Shown one piece after another: positions 19,011-29,108 of a stretch of 64,000 nucleotides of DNA. Numbering within the stretch: position 1 is the stretch's first letter; every line of letters starts with the position of its first letter. Source of the stretch: Streptomyces umbrinus (GTDB lineage: Bacteria; Actinomycetota; Actinomycetes; Streptomycetales; Streptomycetaceae); the NCBI RefSeq assembly GCF_030817415.1, contig NZ_JAUSZI010000002.1:1054001-1118000 (forward strand). The letters are read 5' to 3'. A program made the translations under genes and the position numbers. The notes below the pieces were generated by a model. The model was given only the letters and a program-made list of their open reading frames with translations, was not told the DNA's origin and made no database searches.

Positions 19011-19497
19011 CCACTGCCTCGTCGGGGTGACACGTCTCACCCCACCGTGGGGTGCAGGCAGGTGGCACAGCGGCGGCCGGACGCGGCCGCCGCCCGGCGG
19101 ACAACACAACACCGCCGGCCACCACACCGTTGCGGACAACAGGCTGACCCGCGATGCCATGTTGACAGCGCCCGGCGGAACTCACACACTCATCCGTATG
19201 ACCGGACACTGGTTCGACACGACGGGGCCGCTGCGCGTCCCGGATCGGACCGGGTGCGAGCGCTCAGGCCGCTAGCGGGGCAGTTGCCGAGCCGTCGCTC
19301 GCCGCGCCCCCGCCCTGACAGTGCCGGTCTTCCTTCCTCACGGTCCGGATCGACTCCCACTTCCTCATGGCCCGGACGACTCCCGGTGCATGGTCGCACC
19401 GCGTCGCTGAACTCCTCCGTTCGCGGCAGGCGAGGGCACGTCTCCTGAGCAACCTGCCGTCTGCCACCGGAAGTACACGCATGAGGAGTTGGAAGCC
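19011..19497. other. Gap of 487 bases without a supported gene
   Basis: Open frames on both strands lack ribosome sites and family likeness. No riboswitch, tRNA or strong hairpin was recognised. The last part is the leader of the dioxygenase gene, with GAGGAG at 19483-19488. Confidence 0.5.
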
Positions 19498-20439
19498 ATG
19501 ACTGTCATGAGCGCCGGACCACAGATCACACTGCGCGAGGCCCGCGTACCCGAGGGCGGGATGTACGAGGGCGCGCGTGTCCTGCGCCGCCTGCCCGAGG
19601 GGCGGGAGGAGCGCCCGTACGAACACTTCGAGGTGGTGCCCCAAGGGCGCACGATCGGGGCGGAGATACGGGGCCTCAGTCTCGCGCGGCCGTTGGGAGA
19701 CGCGCTGCGCGAGGAGGTGAACCGGGCGCTGCTGGAGTGGAAGGTGCTGTTCTTCCGTGGCCAGCGGCTGACATCCGTGCAGCAGCGTGACTTCGCCCGG
19801 CAGTGGGGCGAGCTGGAGACCAATCCGCTGCTCGCCCAGGGTTCCAGCGAGGATGTCGTCCGCTTCGACAAGGGCAGTGGATCCGCGCCCACCTTCGAGA
19901 ACGTCTGGCACGCCGATGTGACCTTCCGCGAGCGGCCCGCGCTCGGTGCCGTGCTTCAGCTGCACGAGGTTCCGCCGCTCGGCGGGGACACCATGTGGGC
20001 CGACATGGCCGCCGCCTACGACAATCTGCCGCAGGAGGTGAAGGACCGCGTCGACGGGGCCACCGCCGTGCACGACTTCATCCCCGGCTTCGCCCGCTTC
20101 TACCCGCCCGAGCGGCTCGTACCGCTCCAGGACGTCTTTCCGCCCGTGGAGCATCCGGTGGTGCGCACCCACCCGGAGACCGGGCGGCGACTGCTCTTCG
20201 TCAACACCTCGTTCACCACCCGGATCACCGGCATGGACCGCGAGGAGAGCGACCGGCTGCTGCGCTACCTCACGCAGCAGGCCCATGTGCCGGAGTACCA
20301 GGTGCGGTTCCAGTGGCAGCCGGGCGATGTCGCCTTCTGGGACAACCGCGCGACCCAGCATTACGCGGTGAACGACTACGCACCGCACCCTCGGGTGGCG
20401 GAACGGGTCGCCATCGCGGGCGACCGGCCGTACGCATAG
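19498..20439 (+). CDS. TauD/TfdA-family Fe(II)/2-oxoglutarate dioxygenase
   Basis: 313 residues from ATG 19498 (GAGGAG at 19483-19488; TTG 19489 less likely). The facial triad is visible: H and D in WHADVTF and the distal His in QHYAVNDY, plus the 2-oxoglutarate-binding Arg in RVAERVAI. Members hydroxylate taurine, alkyl sulfates or 2,4-D and release sulfite or glyoxylate; the WHADVTF and NRATQHYAV stretches resemble taurine/alkylsulfatase-type enzymes. No sulfonate transporter is adjacent, so the substrate is open. It converges with the isochorismatase-fold gene. Confidence 0.9.
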   Translation: MTVMSAGPQITLREARVPEGGMYEGARVLRRLPEGREERPYEHFEVVPQGRTIGAEIRGLSLARPLGDALREEVNRALLEWKVLFFRGQRLTSVQQRDFARQWGELETNPLLAQGSSEDVVRFDKGSGSAPTFENVWHADVTFRERPALGAVLQLHEVPPLGGDTMWADMAAAYDNLPQEVKDRVDGATAVHDFIPGFARFYPPERLVPLQDVFPPVEHPVVRTHPETGRRLLFVNTSFTTRITGMDREESDRLLRYLTQQAHVPEYQVRFQWQPGDVAFWDNRATQHYAVNDYAPHPRVAERVAIAGDRPYA

Positions 20440-20470
20440 CCTCGCCACCCGGCAACAACGGGCTCGCCCC

Positions 20471-21055
20471 TCACCCCTCGGACACAGGTTCCTGTCCCGG
20501 TGCGAGAGCCTTGAGCCAGTCCTCGACGGCGACGACATCCGCCCACTGCGGGAACAGCTTGTCGGTGAGGAACCTGTGCACCTCGGGGTCGGTGTCCAGG
20601 CAGACGTCCGACAGGACGGTCAGCCCGAAGTCCAGGTCGTTGGCCTGGCACAGGGTGTACAGCACGACACCGCTGGTGGCGATGCCGGCGAGAACAAGGC
20701 TGTCGATGCCACGCGCCCTGAGCACCAGGTCGAGGTCGCTGCCCGAGAACGCGCTCCCCCGCCGCTTGGTGACCACGATGTCGCCCTTCTGAGGAGCGAC
20801 ATCGTGGTGGATCTCGGTGCCGGGGTCTCCCTCGGCGAAGAGGCCGGCCTCCACGGCAGCGGTGAGCGCCCTGTTGTGCGGGCTGACTTCGGGCTGCCCC
20901 GGCCGTAACCCGATGACCACGTAGATCACGGGAATGCCCGCCGCATGGGCGCCGTCGATCGCCTGCCGCAGGCGCGTCAGATATCCGGAGCCGTCGTCGG
21001 CGATGTCGACGATGACCTGTTGGACGTCCATCACGAGGAGAGCGGTGTCGGCCAT
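20471..21055 (-). CDS. Isochorismatase-fold hydrolase lacking the nucleophile Cys
   Basis: 194 residues. The fold is clear from ALLVMDVQQVIV (catalytic Asp), TKRRGSAFSGSDLDLVLRARGIDSLVLAGIATSGVVLYT and DVCLDTDPEVH. In cysteine hydrolases of this superfamily (nicotinamidase, ureidoacrylate hydrolase) a Cys stands where GIATSGVV has Gly; here no Cys is present, as in true isochorismatases, which need none. The Lys of the triad is in VVTKRRGS. Follows nadE on the same strand (gap 132 bases), so a nicotinamide/NAD link was tempting, but the missing Cys argues against nicotinamidase. Confidence 0.8.
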   Translation of the reverse strand: MADTALLVMDVQQVIVDIADDGSGYLTRLRQAIDGAHAAGIPVIYVVIGLRPGQPEVSPHNRALTAAVEAGLFAEGDPGTEIHHDVAPQKGDIVVTKRRGSAFSGSDLDLVLRARGIDSLVLAGIATSGVVLYTLCQANDLDFGLTVLSDVCLDTDPEVHRFLTDKLFPQWADVVAVEDWLKALAPGQEPVSEG

Positions 21056-21150
21056 GCGCGCGGTCCCTTCTGCTCTTCAGTGGAATCAGGAGCAAGTCTG
21101 GGCAATCGGCCGGGCCATGGTGGGCGATTCCGGGGCTCTGTCCGCGGTTC

Positions 21151-21193
21151 CGAGGTTCGCCTACTCTCCCTTGGACCCGAGGTTCGCCTACTC
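21151..21193. repeat. 16-bp direct repeat at the nadE 3' end
   Basis: CGAGGTTCGCCTACTC occurs at 21151-21166 and again at 21178-21193, 27 bases apart. The second copy includes the nadE stop codon (21188-21190). It looks like a small tandem duplication of the gene's tail. No function assigned. Confidence 0.7.
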
Positions 21194-23239
21194 CCCTTCC
21201 GGCTTCTGTGGAGCGTCCCAGCGGGCGAGGTCCCTGAGCCAGACCGCCGCCGTGCTGTCCGACGGGGCGCGCCAGTCGCCGCGAGGTGACAGGGAACCAC
21301 CGGCCAGGACCTTCGGCCCGTTCGGCATGGCTGAGCGCTTGAACTGCGCGAACCCGAAGAAGCGGCGGCAGAAGGTCTCCAGCCAGTGCCGGATCTCCTG
21401 CAGGTCGTACGCCGTCCGCTTGGCCTCGGGGAATCCCGGCGGCCATACACCGGCGCCCTGGTCGTGCCATGCGTGCCAGGCCAGGAAGCCGATCTTCGAC
21501 GGCCGGAAGCCGTGGCGCAGGATGTGGAACAGGGTGAAGTCGTGCAGCGCGTACGGGCCGATCTTGGACTCCGTGGACTGCAGTTCCTCTCCCGGCACGA
21601 GCTCCGGGCTGATCTCCGTGTCGAGGATCGCGGCCAGCGTCTCGTTGGTCTCCTCCTCGAACTGACCGCTGCTGATGACCCATCGGATCAGGTGCTGGAT
21701 CAATGTCTTCGGGACACCGGAGTTGACGTTGTAGTGACTCATCTGGTCACCGACGCCATAGGTGCACCAGCCGAGCGCCAGCTCGGACAGGTCACCGGTG
21801 CCGAGCACGATGCCCCCGCGCTGGTTGGCCAGCCGGAACAGATAGTCGGTGCGCAACCCGGCCTGCACGTTCTCGAAGGTCACGTCGTACACCGGCTCAC
21901 CGGCGGAGAACGGGTGCTCGATCTCCTGGAGCATGAGCCGGGCCGTCGGCGTGATGTCCAGTTCGGCGGCGGTGACTCCGAGCGAACGCATCAGCTTGTG
22001 CGCGTTGCTCTTGGTGCCCTCGCTGGTCGCGAAACCGGGCAGGGTGAAGGCCAGGATGTCGCTGCGCGGGCGGCCCGCGCGGTCCATGGCCCGGGCGGCG
22101 ACGATCAGCGCGTGCGTGGAGTCGAGGCCGCCAGACACACCGATGACGACCTTCGGGCCGCCGATCGCCGCCAGTCGCTGCTGCAGGCCGGTGACCTGGA
22201 TATTGTACGCCTCGTAGCAGTCCTGGGCGAGGCGGCTGGGGTCGGCCGGTACGAACGGGAATCGCTCGACCCTGCGACGCAGTCCGAGGTCGGTCGCGGG
22301 CGGGTCGAGCCGGAACGACACGGACCGGAAGCCGCTGGTGCGCGCGGCGTGGGTGCGGCGGTTGTCGTCGAACGTGCCCATCCGGGCGCGGGCCTGCCGC
22401 AACAGGTCGAGGTCGACATCCGCCACCGCGTACTGGTCGTCGAGCGGGAACCGGTCGGTCTCGGCCAGCAGTTCACCGTTCTCGTAGATCATGGTCTGGC
22501 CGTCCCAGGACAGGTCGGTGGACGACTCTCCCAGTCCGGCCGCCGCGTAGACGTAGGCGGCGAGGCAGCGGGCGGACGCGGCGCGGCACAACAGCCGCCG
22601 GTCCTCGGCCCGGCCGACCGTGATCGGGCTGCCCGAGAGGTTGAGGAGGACGGTCGCTCCGGCCAGCGCCGCCTCCGCACTCGGGGGCACCGGCACCCAC
22701 ATGTCCTCGCAGATCTCCGCGTGCAGTACCAGGCCGGGGACGTCCTCGGCCGCGAAGAGCAGGTCCGTGCCGAACGGCACGGTCGCTCCGCCGACCTGGA
22801 TCGTTCCGCCCCGCTCGTCGTCGCCCGCGGCGATCTGCCGCCGCTCGTAGAACTCGCGGTAGTTCGGCAGGTAGGACTTGGGCGCGACACCGAGGATCCG
22901 CCCGCGGTGCACCATCACCGCACAGTTGTAGATGCGGTGGCGATGCCGCAGCGGGGCACCTACGACGAGCACCGTCAGCAGATCCGCCGACCCGGCGACC
23001 ACGGTCTGGAGCGCCTCCTCGACCTCGTCGAGCAGCGCGTCCTGCAGCAGCAGGTCCTCGATCGAGTAGCCGGACAGGCAGAGTTCGGGGAACACGGCGA
23101 CGGCGACCCCGTCCTGCGCACATCGGCGGCCCTGTCGCAGGACCGCCTCCGCGTTGGCGGGCGGGTCGGCGATGGCCGCATGGCCGGTGCACGCGGCGAT
23201 CCGCGCGAAGCCGTGCTGGTAGATCGACCAAAGATTCAC
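21188..23239 (-). CDS. nadE: Glutamine-dependent NAD+ synthetase
   Basis: 683 residues. The N-terminal nitrilase-type glutaminase has its triad at E52 ([10 protein letters not shown]), K121 ([13 protein letters not shown]) and C177 (HAEICEDMW), the same positions as in the mycobacterial enzyme. The C-terminal synthetase has the PP-loop [11 protein letters not shown] and [16 protein letters not shown]. It amidates deamido-NAD with ammonia channelled from glutamine. I chose GTG 23239 ([19 protein letters not shown]) because homologues begin there; GTG 23293 would add 18 unrelated residues. Downstream of an Lrp-type regulator, 78 bases apart, likely co-transcribed. Confidence 0.95.
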   Translation of the reverse strand: MNLWSIYQHGFARIAACTGHAAIADPPANAEAVLRQGRRCAQDGVAVAVFPELCLSGYSIEDLLLQDALLDEVEEALQTVVAGSADLLTVLVVGAPLRHRHRIYNCAVMVHRGRILGVAPKSYLPNYREFYERRQIAAGDDERGGTIQVGGATVPFGTDLLFAAEDVPGLVLHAEICEDMWVPVPPSAEAALAGATVLLNLSGSPITVGRAEDRRLLCRAASARCLAAYVYAAAGLGESSTDLSWDGQTMIYENGELLAETDRFPLDDQYAVADVDLDLLRQARARMGTFDDNRRTHAARTSGFRSVSFRLDPPATDLGLRRRVERFPFVPADPSRLAQDCYEAYNIQVTGLQQRLAAIGGPKVVIGVSGGLDSTHALIVAARAMDRAGRPRSDILAFTLPGFATSEGTKSNAHKLMRSLGVTAAELDITPTARLMLQEIEHPFSAGEPVYDVTFENVQAGLRTDYLFRLANQRGGIVLGTGDLSELALGWCTYGVGDQMSHYNVNSGVPKTLIQHLIRWVISSGQFEEETNETLAAILDTEISPELVPGEELQSTESKIGPYALHDFTLFHILRHGFRPSKIGFLAWHAWHDQGAGVWPPGFPEAKRTAYDLQEIRHWLETFCRRFFGFAQFKRSAMPNGPKVLAGGSLSPRGDWRAPSDSTAAVWLRDLARWDAPQKPEGE

Positions 23240-23317
23240 GATTTCGAAGTGCCCTTTCCAGCAATCAGTTTCACGATGGGTGCCTCCCGGCACCCGACAA
23301 GCATCGGCCCGGCACCG

Positions 23318-23776
23318 TCAGTCGGCACCGACCGGCCGTTCGAAGAATGTCTCCAGCACGACCGTCGCATGCGTCCCACTCACGCCCTCGATCTCGTAGA
23401 GCCGCCGCAGGACGTCCTGCAACTGCTCCGTGGTGGCCGTGCGCACCTTCACGAGGACGGACGCCGTGCCCGCGATGACGTGGGCTTCCTGGATCTCGGG
23501 GATGGCGGCGAACGATTCGGACGCCTCCCCCATCCAGGCCGACGAGTCGACCATGACGAAGGCGAGCACGCCCCGCCCGAGGGCGGCCGGGTCGACGTCC
23601 ACGGTCGTACGGCGGATCACGCCGCGTTCACGGAGCTTACGTACACGATCGTGAGCGGCACCGGCCGACAGGCCGACCGCCCTGCCGAGCAGCGCGTAGG
23701 CCTGCCCGGCGTCGCGCTGCAGCTCCGCGATCAGCGCCCTGTCGACGTCGTCCACGATCCCGTTGACCATCCCCAT
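23318..23776 (-). CDS. Lrp/AsnC-family transcriptional regulator
   Basis: 152 residues: N-terminal helix-turn-helix (VDRALIAELQRDAGQAYALLGRAVGLSAGAAHDRVRKLRERGVI) and C-terminal RAM ligand domain (FVMVDSSAWMGEASESFAAIPEIQEAHVIAGTASVLVKVRT). ATG 23776; ATG 23770 is also possible. The first gene of a unit with nadE and divergent from the SMP-30-like gene. A dyad with ATAT ends covers the promoter. Lrp proteins usually bind an amino acid and control neighbouring genes; a role in NAD synthesis control is inference. Confidence 0.9.
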   Translation of the reverse strand: MGMVNGIVDDVDRALIAELQRDAGQAYALLGRAVGLSAGAAHDRVRKLRERGVIRRTTVDVDPAALGRGVLAFVMVDSSAWMGEASESFAAIPEIQEAHVIAGTASVLVKVRTATTEQLQDVLRRLYEIEGVSGTHATVVLETFFERPVGAD

Positions 23777-23784
23777 ACCCCAAC

Positions 23785-23804
23785 CATATCCCGTTCGGTC
23801 ATAT
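23785..23804. promoter_or_regulatory. Possible Lrp-type operator dyad
   Basis: CATATCCCGTTCGGTCATAT, an imperfect dyad with AT-rich ends in very GC-rich DNA, lies nine bases before the Lrp start codon, between the divergent lrp and SMP-30-like genes. Candidate autoregulatory site only. Confidence 0.4.
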
Positions 23805-23869
23805 TAGGATCACGGCGAATGACGTTCAGATCCGCATGACGCTCAGCTCCGCACGGAGAGAGGTTGGCC

Positions 23870-24787
23870 ATGTCCGGCGAGATTCTCAACAACCTGTACG
23901 AGGTCCTGGATGAGCGCTTTCGCACCGGTCGGTGCGCGAACGGCGACGCGCGTCTGGAGCAGTTGTACTCCGACTGCCGCTGGGCCGAGGGGCCGCTCTA
24001 TCTGCCCGCCTGGCGGCAGCTGATCTGGAGCGACATTCCCAACGACCGCCTGCTGCGCTGTGACGAGACGACGGGCGCGATCGGGGTCTTCCGTTCCCCG
24101 GCCGGACACGTCAACGGCAACACTCTCGACCGCGAGGGCCGGCTGGTGAGCTGCGAGCAGGGCAACCGCCGAGTCACCCGCACCGAGCACGACGGCCGCG
24201 TCACCGTGCTCGCCGACCGCTTCGAGGGCAAGCGGTTCAACAGCCCGAACGACGCGGTCGTACGCTCCGACGGCTCCGTCTGGTTCACGGACCCGGACTT
24301 CGGGATCACCAGCGACTACGAGGGGTTCCGCGCCGAGAGCGAGATCGGCAGCTGCGACGTCTATCGGATCGACCCCGTGACCGGCGGGATCCACCGGGTC
24401 GCGGACGGCTTCGGCGGACCGAACGGCCTGGTCTTCTCGGGGGACGAAAGGCAGTTGTACGTCGCCGACACGAAGGCCGGACAGATCCGCGTCTTCGACG
24501 TGCACGAGGATCGCACCCTCTCGGACGGCAAGGTGTTCGCCCAGCACACCGAGGGCGGCTTCGACAACATCCGCTTCGACGACGAAGGGCGACTGTGGGC
24601 CGCCGCGTTCGACGAGGGCGTGCACTGCTACGACCCCGACGGCACCCTCATCGGACGACTGCGCGTGCCCGAGCCGGTCTCCAACATCGCCTTCGGCGGC
24701 CCGAAGAACAACCGTCTCTTCATCACGGCCACGACCTCGCTCTACTCACTCATGATGTCCGTGACGGGCCTGCCCCGGGGGCGGTGA
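23870..24787 (+). CDS. SMP-30/gluconolactonase-family hydrolase
   Basis: 305 residues; ATG 23870 follows GAGAGAGG. Six-bladed propeller hallmarks: AEGPLYLPAWRQLIWSDIPNDRLLR with a metal Glu, FNSPNDAVVRSDGSVWFTDPDFGI with the Asn and Asp ligands, GGPNGLVFSGDERQLYVADT, and DNIRFDDEGRLWAA. These enzymes hydrolyse sugar lactones (for example gluconolactone) using a divalent ion. The gene is divergent from lrp-nadE and has no other sugar genes beside it. Substrate inferred from family. Confidence 0.9.
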   Translation: MSGEILNNLYEVLDERFRTGRCANGDARLEQLYSDCRWAEGPLYLPAWRQLIWSDIPNDRLLRCDETTGAIGVFRSPAGHVNGNTLDREGRLVSCEQGNRRVTRTEHDGRVTVLADRFEGKRFNSPNDAVVRSDGSVWFTDPDFGITSDYEGFRAESEIGSCDVYRIDPVTGGIHRVADGFGGPNGLVFSGDERQLYVADTKAGQIRVFDVHEDRTLSDGKVFAQHTEGGFDNIRFDDEGRLWAAAFDEGVHCYDPDGTLIGRLRVPEPVSNIAFGGPKNNRLFITATTSLYSLMMSVTGLPRGR

Positions 24788-24946
24788 GGGCCGTACGACT
24801 TCCCGGCACACCCACTCCAAGGCGTCGGCCGGGGTGTTTCGGCCGATTCCCGACGGGCCGCGAGATGCTCACCTCCGTGCATTGACCTCTTCGGCGTACT
24901 GCCCAACGGTGGATCCTCCCTACTCGGCACAGGAAGGGAAGTTCCC

Positions 24947-26068
24947 GTGCGAAGACGGCACTTCGTCAGTGGATTGATCGGCACCGCGGCAGGATTCGGG
25001 CTGACCACGGCGGCCGGGCCGTTCGCGGCCGCCCGCAGCGCTGCCGCCGCCGCGTTTCCCCCGGGCTGGCAGCCCGTGCCCGTGCCGAACGGGCAGGAGG
25101 CCGCGCAGTTCGTCGACGTGGCGGCCGCCGGGCCGGAGCTCGCGTGGGCCGTGGGCGAGGAGGGCCGGAACGGCTCCACACGGGGCAGGCCGCTGGCGAT
25201 GGGCTGGGACGGTACGGCGTGGACACGGACCGGCCTGGACCATCTGGACTTCGCCGGACAACTGCGTTCCGTCGCGGGCAGCTCCCCCGACGCGGCGTGG
25301 GCCGTCGGCACCGACACCTCCGGGCACGGGCACCTGCTGGCCTGGGACGGCGTCACCTGGCAGGAGGTGGCCTACCCGGGGCAGGAGGACACCGGGACCG
25401 AACTCACCGGCGTGGCGGTCGCCCCCGACGGGCGGGCCTGGGTCTCCGGCCGCAACAGTGACGGGCAGGGGCTGCTGCACTGGAACAAGCGGGAGTGGCG
25501 CTGGTGCGCGCTGCTGCCGAGCACGGTGACCGAGGCGCCGTCGGGCGTCCACCGCACACCGGGTGGCGAGATATGGGTGTACGGAACCGGTGTCGTCGCT
25601 CGCTGGGACGGAGCCTGGACCGAACTGCCGCCGCCCACAGGGCTCCGCTTCGGCGTCACCGGGCTTCTCCCCTGCGCCGACAACGACGTCTGGCTCACCG
25701 GCTACGACTACGGGGTCGGCGGGCCGCCCGGAAAGCCCCCGAGCTGCGTGCTGCGGCACTGGGACGGCACCACGTGGAGCTACGTCACCCCGCCGTTCAC
25801 CGTCGGCCTGCTCAGCGGCATCACCGGCGACGACCAGGGGCGGCCGGACCGTATCGCCGGCTGGGACTTCTGGGACCAGACACGGGCGCACTATCTGCGC
25901 TGGGACGGCACGGCCTGGGTGAGCGAACGAGGTCCGCTCGCGACGACACCGGTCGTGCTCAACGCACTTGCCCGGATACCCGCAACCGGCGAGTACTGGT
26001 CCGTCGGCACGACCTCGTCCTCCCCCTACCCACCCGCGCAAGCGCGCGTGGAGCACTTCGGCCCCTGA
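24947..26068 (+). CDS. Secreted (Tat-like) beta-propeller-like protein, unknown function
   Basis: 373 residues from GTG 24947, with AGGAAGGGA upstream. N-terminus MRRRHFVSGLIGTAAGF... ends in AAARSAAAAAF, a twin-arginine-type signal with a weak consensus. The mature part is built of repeated blades: LAMGWDGTAWTRTG, LLAWDGVTWQEVAYP, LLHWNKREWRW, VLRHWDGTTWSYV and YLRWDGTAWVSE, each with a W-DG-x-W pattern, so a seven- or eight-bladed propeller is likely. No catalytic motif seen. It converges with a methyltransferase gene and shares a terminator with it. Confidence 0.8.
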   Translation: MRRRHFVSGLIGTAAGFGLTTAAGPFAAARSAAAAAFPPGWQPVPVPNGQEAAQFVDVAAAGPELAWAVGEEGRNGSTRGRPLAMGWDGTAWTRTGLDHLDFAGQLRSVAGSSPDAAWAVGTDTSGHGHLLAWDGVTWQEVAYPGQEDTGTELTGVAVAPDGRAWVSGRNSDGQGLLHWNKREWRWCALLPSTVTEAPSGVHRTPGGEIWVYGTGVVARWDGAWTELPPPTGLRFGVTGLLPCADNDVWLTGYDYGVGGPPGKPPSCVLRHWDGTTWSYVTPPFTVGLLSGITGDDQGRPDRIAGWDFWDQTRAHYLRWDGTAWVSERGPLATTPVVLNALARIPATGEYWSVGTTSSSPYPPAQARVEHFGP

Positions 26069-26072
26069 GGCA

Positions 26073-26105
26073 CGCCCGTACAGCCGACGGTCACGGCTTA
26101 CGGGC
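26073..26105. terminator. Bidirectional terminator between convergent genes
   Basis: CGCCCGTA (26073-26080) plus AGCCG (26082-26086) pair with CGGCT (26094-26098) plus TACGGGCG (26098-26105 region), a roughly 13-bp stem with one bulged C and a 7-base loop. It spans the stop codon of the methyltransferase gene (26091-26093). Confidence 0.6.
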
Positions 26106-26906
26106 GAGGCCGCCGTGCTCGCCGACGGGTTCGGGGGTGGCAGAGGTGGGTTCCGGGCGCCAGAGGGGGACCGAGACGACCCCGGGCTCGATGAGTTCCA
26201 GACCGTCGAAGTACGCCGTGATCTCGTCGACGGTACGCAGGTTGTACGGGACGGCGCCGCTTTCGTTGTAGGCGTCCTGGGCCTGCTCGAAGACCGGATC
26301 GATGCCCCGTGAACCGTCGTTGATGGAGAGGTGGCTGCCGGAAGGTAGCGCGTCCATCAGGCGGGTGACGATGGAGCACGCCCGGTCGTGGTCGGCGACG
26401 TGGCCCAGGATGTTACTCAGGACGAGGGCGGTGGGACGGGTGAGGTCCAGCGTCTCGGCTGCGGCCGCCAGGATGCGCTCCGGGTCCAGCACGTCGGCGT
26501 CGACGAAGGCGGTCGCCCCCTCCCGGGTGGAGTGGAGCAGGTCGCGGGCGTGTGCCACCACCAGCGGGTCGTTGTCGACGTAGACGATCCTGGACTCCGG
26601 CGCGATGCGCTGGGCGACCTCATGGGTGTTGTCAGCGGTCGGCAGACCGGTTCCGACGTCCAGGAACTGCCGGATGCCCGCCTCGGCGACCAGGTACGTG
26701 ATGTTGCGGCGCAGGAAGGCGCGGCTGCTGCGGGCGATGGTCACGATGCCGGGGAAGACGGCGGTGTACGCGTCGCCGGCCTCCTGGTCCACGGGGTAGT
26801 TGTCCTTGCCGCCCAGCCAGTAGTTCCAGATCCGCGCAGAGTGCGGCACCGAAGTGTCGATCTTCTGATGCGCCTCGGGTCCGGGCGTCGTCGCGTGGTC
26901 GGTCAT
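26091..26906 (-). CDS. SAM-dependent methyltransferase, PF04672 (Methyltransf_19) type
   Basis: 271 residues. The signature KIDTSVPHSARIWNYWLGGKDNYPVD at the N-terminus is diagnostic of this large actinomycete family. SAM motif I is QFLDVGTGLPT (about 83) and an acidic residue in VYVDNDPLVV binds the ribose. Then ALVLSNILGHV and a C-terminal GLELIEPGVVSVPLWRP. Streptomycetes have tens of copies, mostly without known substrates. ATG 26906. It converges with the secreted propeller gene; no link is evident. Confidence 0.92.
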   Translation of the reverse strand: MTDHATTPGPEAHQKIDTSVPHSARIWNYWLGGKDNYPVDQEAGDAYTAVFPGIVTIARSSRAFLRRNITYLVAEAGIRQFLDVGTGLPTADNTHEVAQRIAPESRIVYVDNDPLVVAHARDLLHSTREGATAFVDADVLDPERILAAAAETLDLTRPTALVLSNILGHVADHDRACSIVTRLMDALPSGSHLSINDGSRGIDPVFEQAQDAYNESGAVPYNLRTVDEITAYFDGLELIEPGVVSVPLWRPEPTSATPEPVGEHGGLARKP

Positions 26907-27065
26907 GAGTGCAGCCCGTCTCTCGGCCGAGGCGTGGATGGTTCACCGGACAACGTACGTCCCAACTGGCCTGGTGCGTAGACCAGTTCACGTATCCCAC
27001 AGGTTCGGGCTGTGGCTTTCGTGGAGTGGCTGGGCGGGGCTGGGTTGGGCAGGGCGGGACGCGGA

Positions 27066-28319
<1,254 letters not shown>

Positions 28320-28345
28320 GAAGGACTCCTCACGATCTTCACGCT

Positions 28346-28361
28346 ATACCCCCGTAGGTAT
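28346..28361. promoter_or_regulatory. CsoR/CstR-like operator before the SQR-like gene
   Basis: ATACCCCCGTAGGTAT, a near-palindrome with ATACC/GGTAT arms and a C-run centre, is the shape of operators bound by CsoR, CstR and related DUF156 repressors (copper or persulfide sensors). It starts 27 bases before the start codon of the flavoprotein, a repressor position. No CsoR-family gene is encoded in this window. Confidence 0.6.
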
Positions 28362-28492
28362 TTTCGAGAGTAGGCGACACCGGCCGCCAGAGCCAATACC
28401 GGACCGCCAAATCACCTGACAGGCAAGGCAGTTGACGAATCTGAGCGCCCTCGGTTACGACCCCGCCGCAGGGTCTGTGCTGTAATGCTTGA

Positions 28493-29017
28493 GTGCAGTT
28501 TGAGCATGACAACATGGTCGGTGTCCATCTGGCCGTGGCCCTGGTGAATCTCGAATCGAGCGGCCCGTGGACGCCCGAGGCGCTGGAGCGGGCGCTGCGG
28601 GAGCATCAGATCCGTCGTCCGCGGGTGACTGCTGCCGCCGGTGAGGAGATCCGGGCGTGGTCGCGGCGGTTGAGGCCGGTCTTCGAGGCGTCCTCGCAGA
28701 CCGGGCTGTGCCGGACCATCAACGCGCTGCTCGCGGACGGAGCCGGAAGTGTGTATCTGACCACGCACGACGAATTGCGGCCACATCTCCACTTCGCTCC
28801 GGACGGCCAGGACCTCCAGAGCCGTGTGAAGGCCGTGACCGCGGGAGGCCTGGCCATCTTCACCATGGAGGCCGAGGGGGAACGGCTGGGCGCATGCGCA
28901 CTCGACTCCTGCCGGACCGTCTTCGTGGACACCAGCCGCAACGGCCGCCGCGCCTACTGTCGCGCGCGCTGCGCCAACACGGACGCGGTGCGGCGCCACC
29001 GTATGAAGCAGGCCTAA
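28493..29017 (+). CDS. CGNR zinc-finger (ABATE) family protein
   Basis: 174 residues. The N-terminal ABATE domain of about 120 residues is followed by a zinc finger, ACALDSCRTVFVDTSRNGRRAYCRARCANTDAVRRHR, with four Cys. The usual CGNR tetrad reads CANT here. Such proteins are thought to be stress-related transcription factors in actinobacteria. GTG 28493 was chosen; the TAATGC about ten bases upstream could be a -10 for a leaderless message. Stands alone, convergent with the AEC transporter. Confidence 0.87.
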   Translation: MQFEHDNMVGVHLAVALVNLESSGPWTPEALERALREHQIRRPRVTAAAGEEIRAWSRRLRPVFEASSQTGLCRTINALLADGAGSVYLTTHDELRPHLHFAPDGQDLQSRVKAVTAGGLAIFTMEAEGERLGACALDSCRTVFVDTSRNGRRAYCRARCANTDAVRRHRMKQA

Positions 29018-29108
29018 TCCGGTCGGCGGGCCCGGATTGCCTTCCCAGAAGGGCAGGAGCGGCGTTCGGCAGCCCCCTGTCCGCCTCTCCCCAGCCGCCG
29101 GGGCGGCC

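Noticed and set aside
21386..23839. 817-codon open frame opposite nadE and lrp
   Set aside because: Antisense shadow; spans two real genes with clear family motifs and has no recognisable domain.
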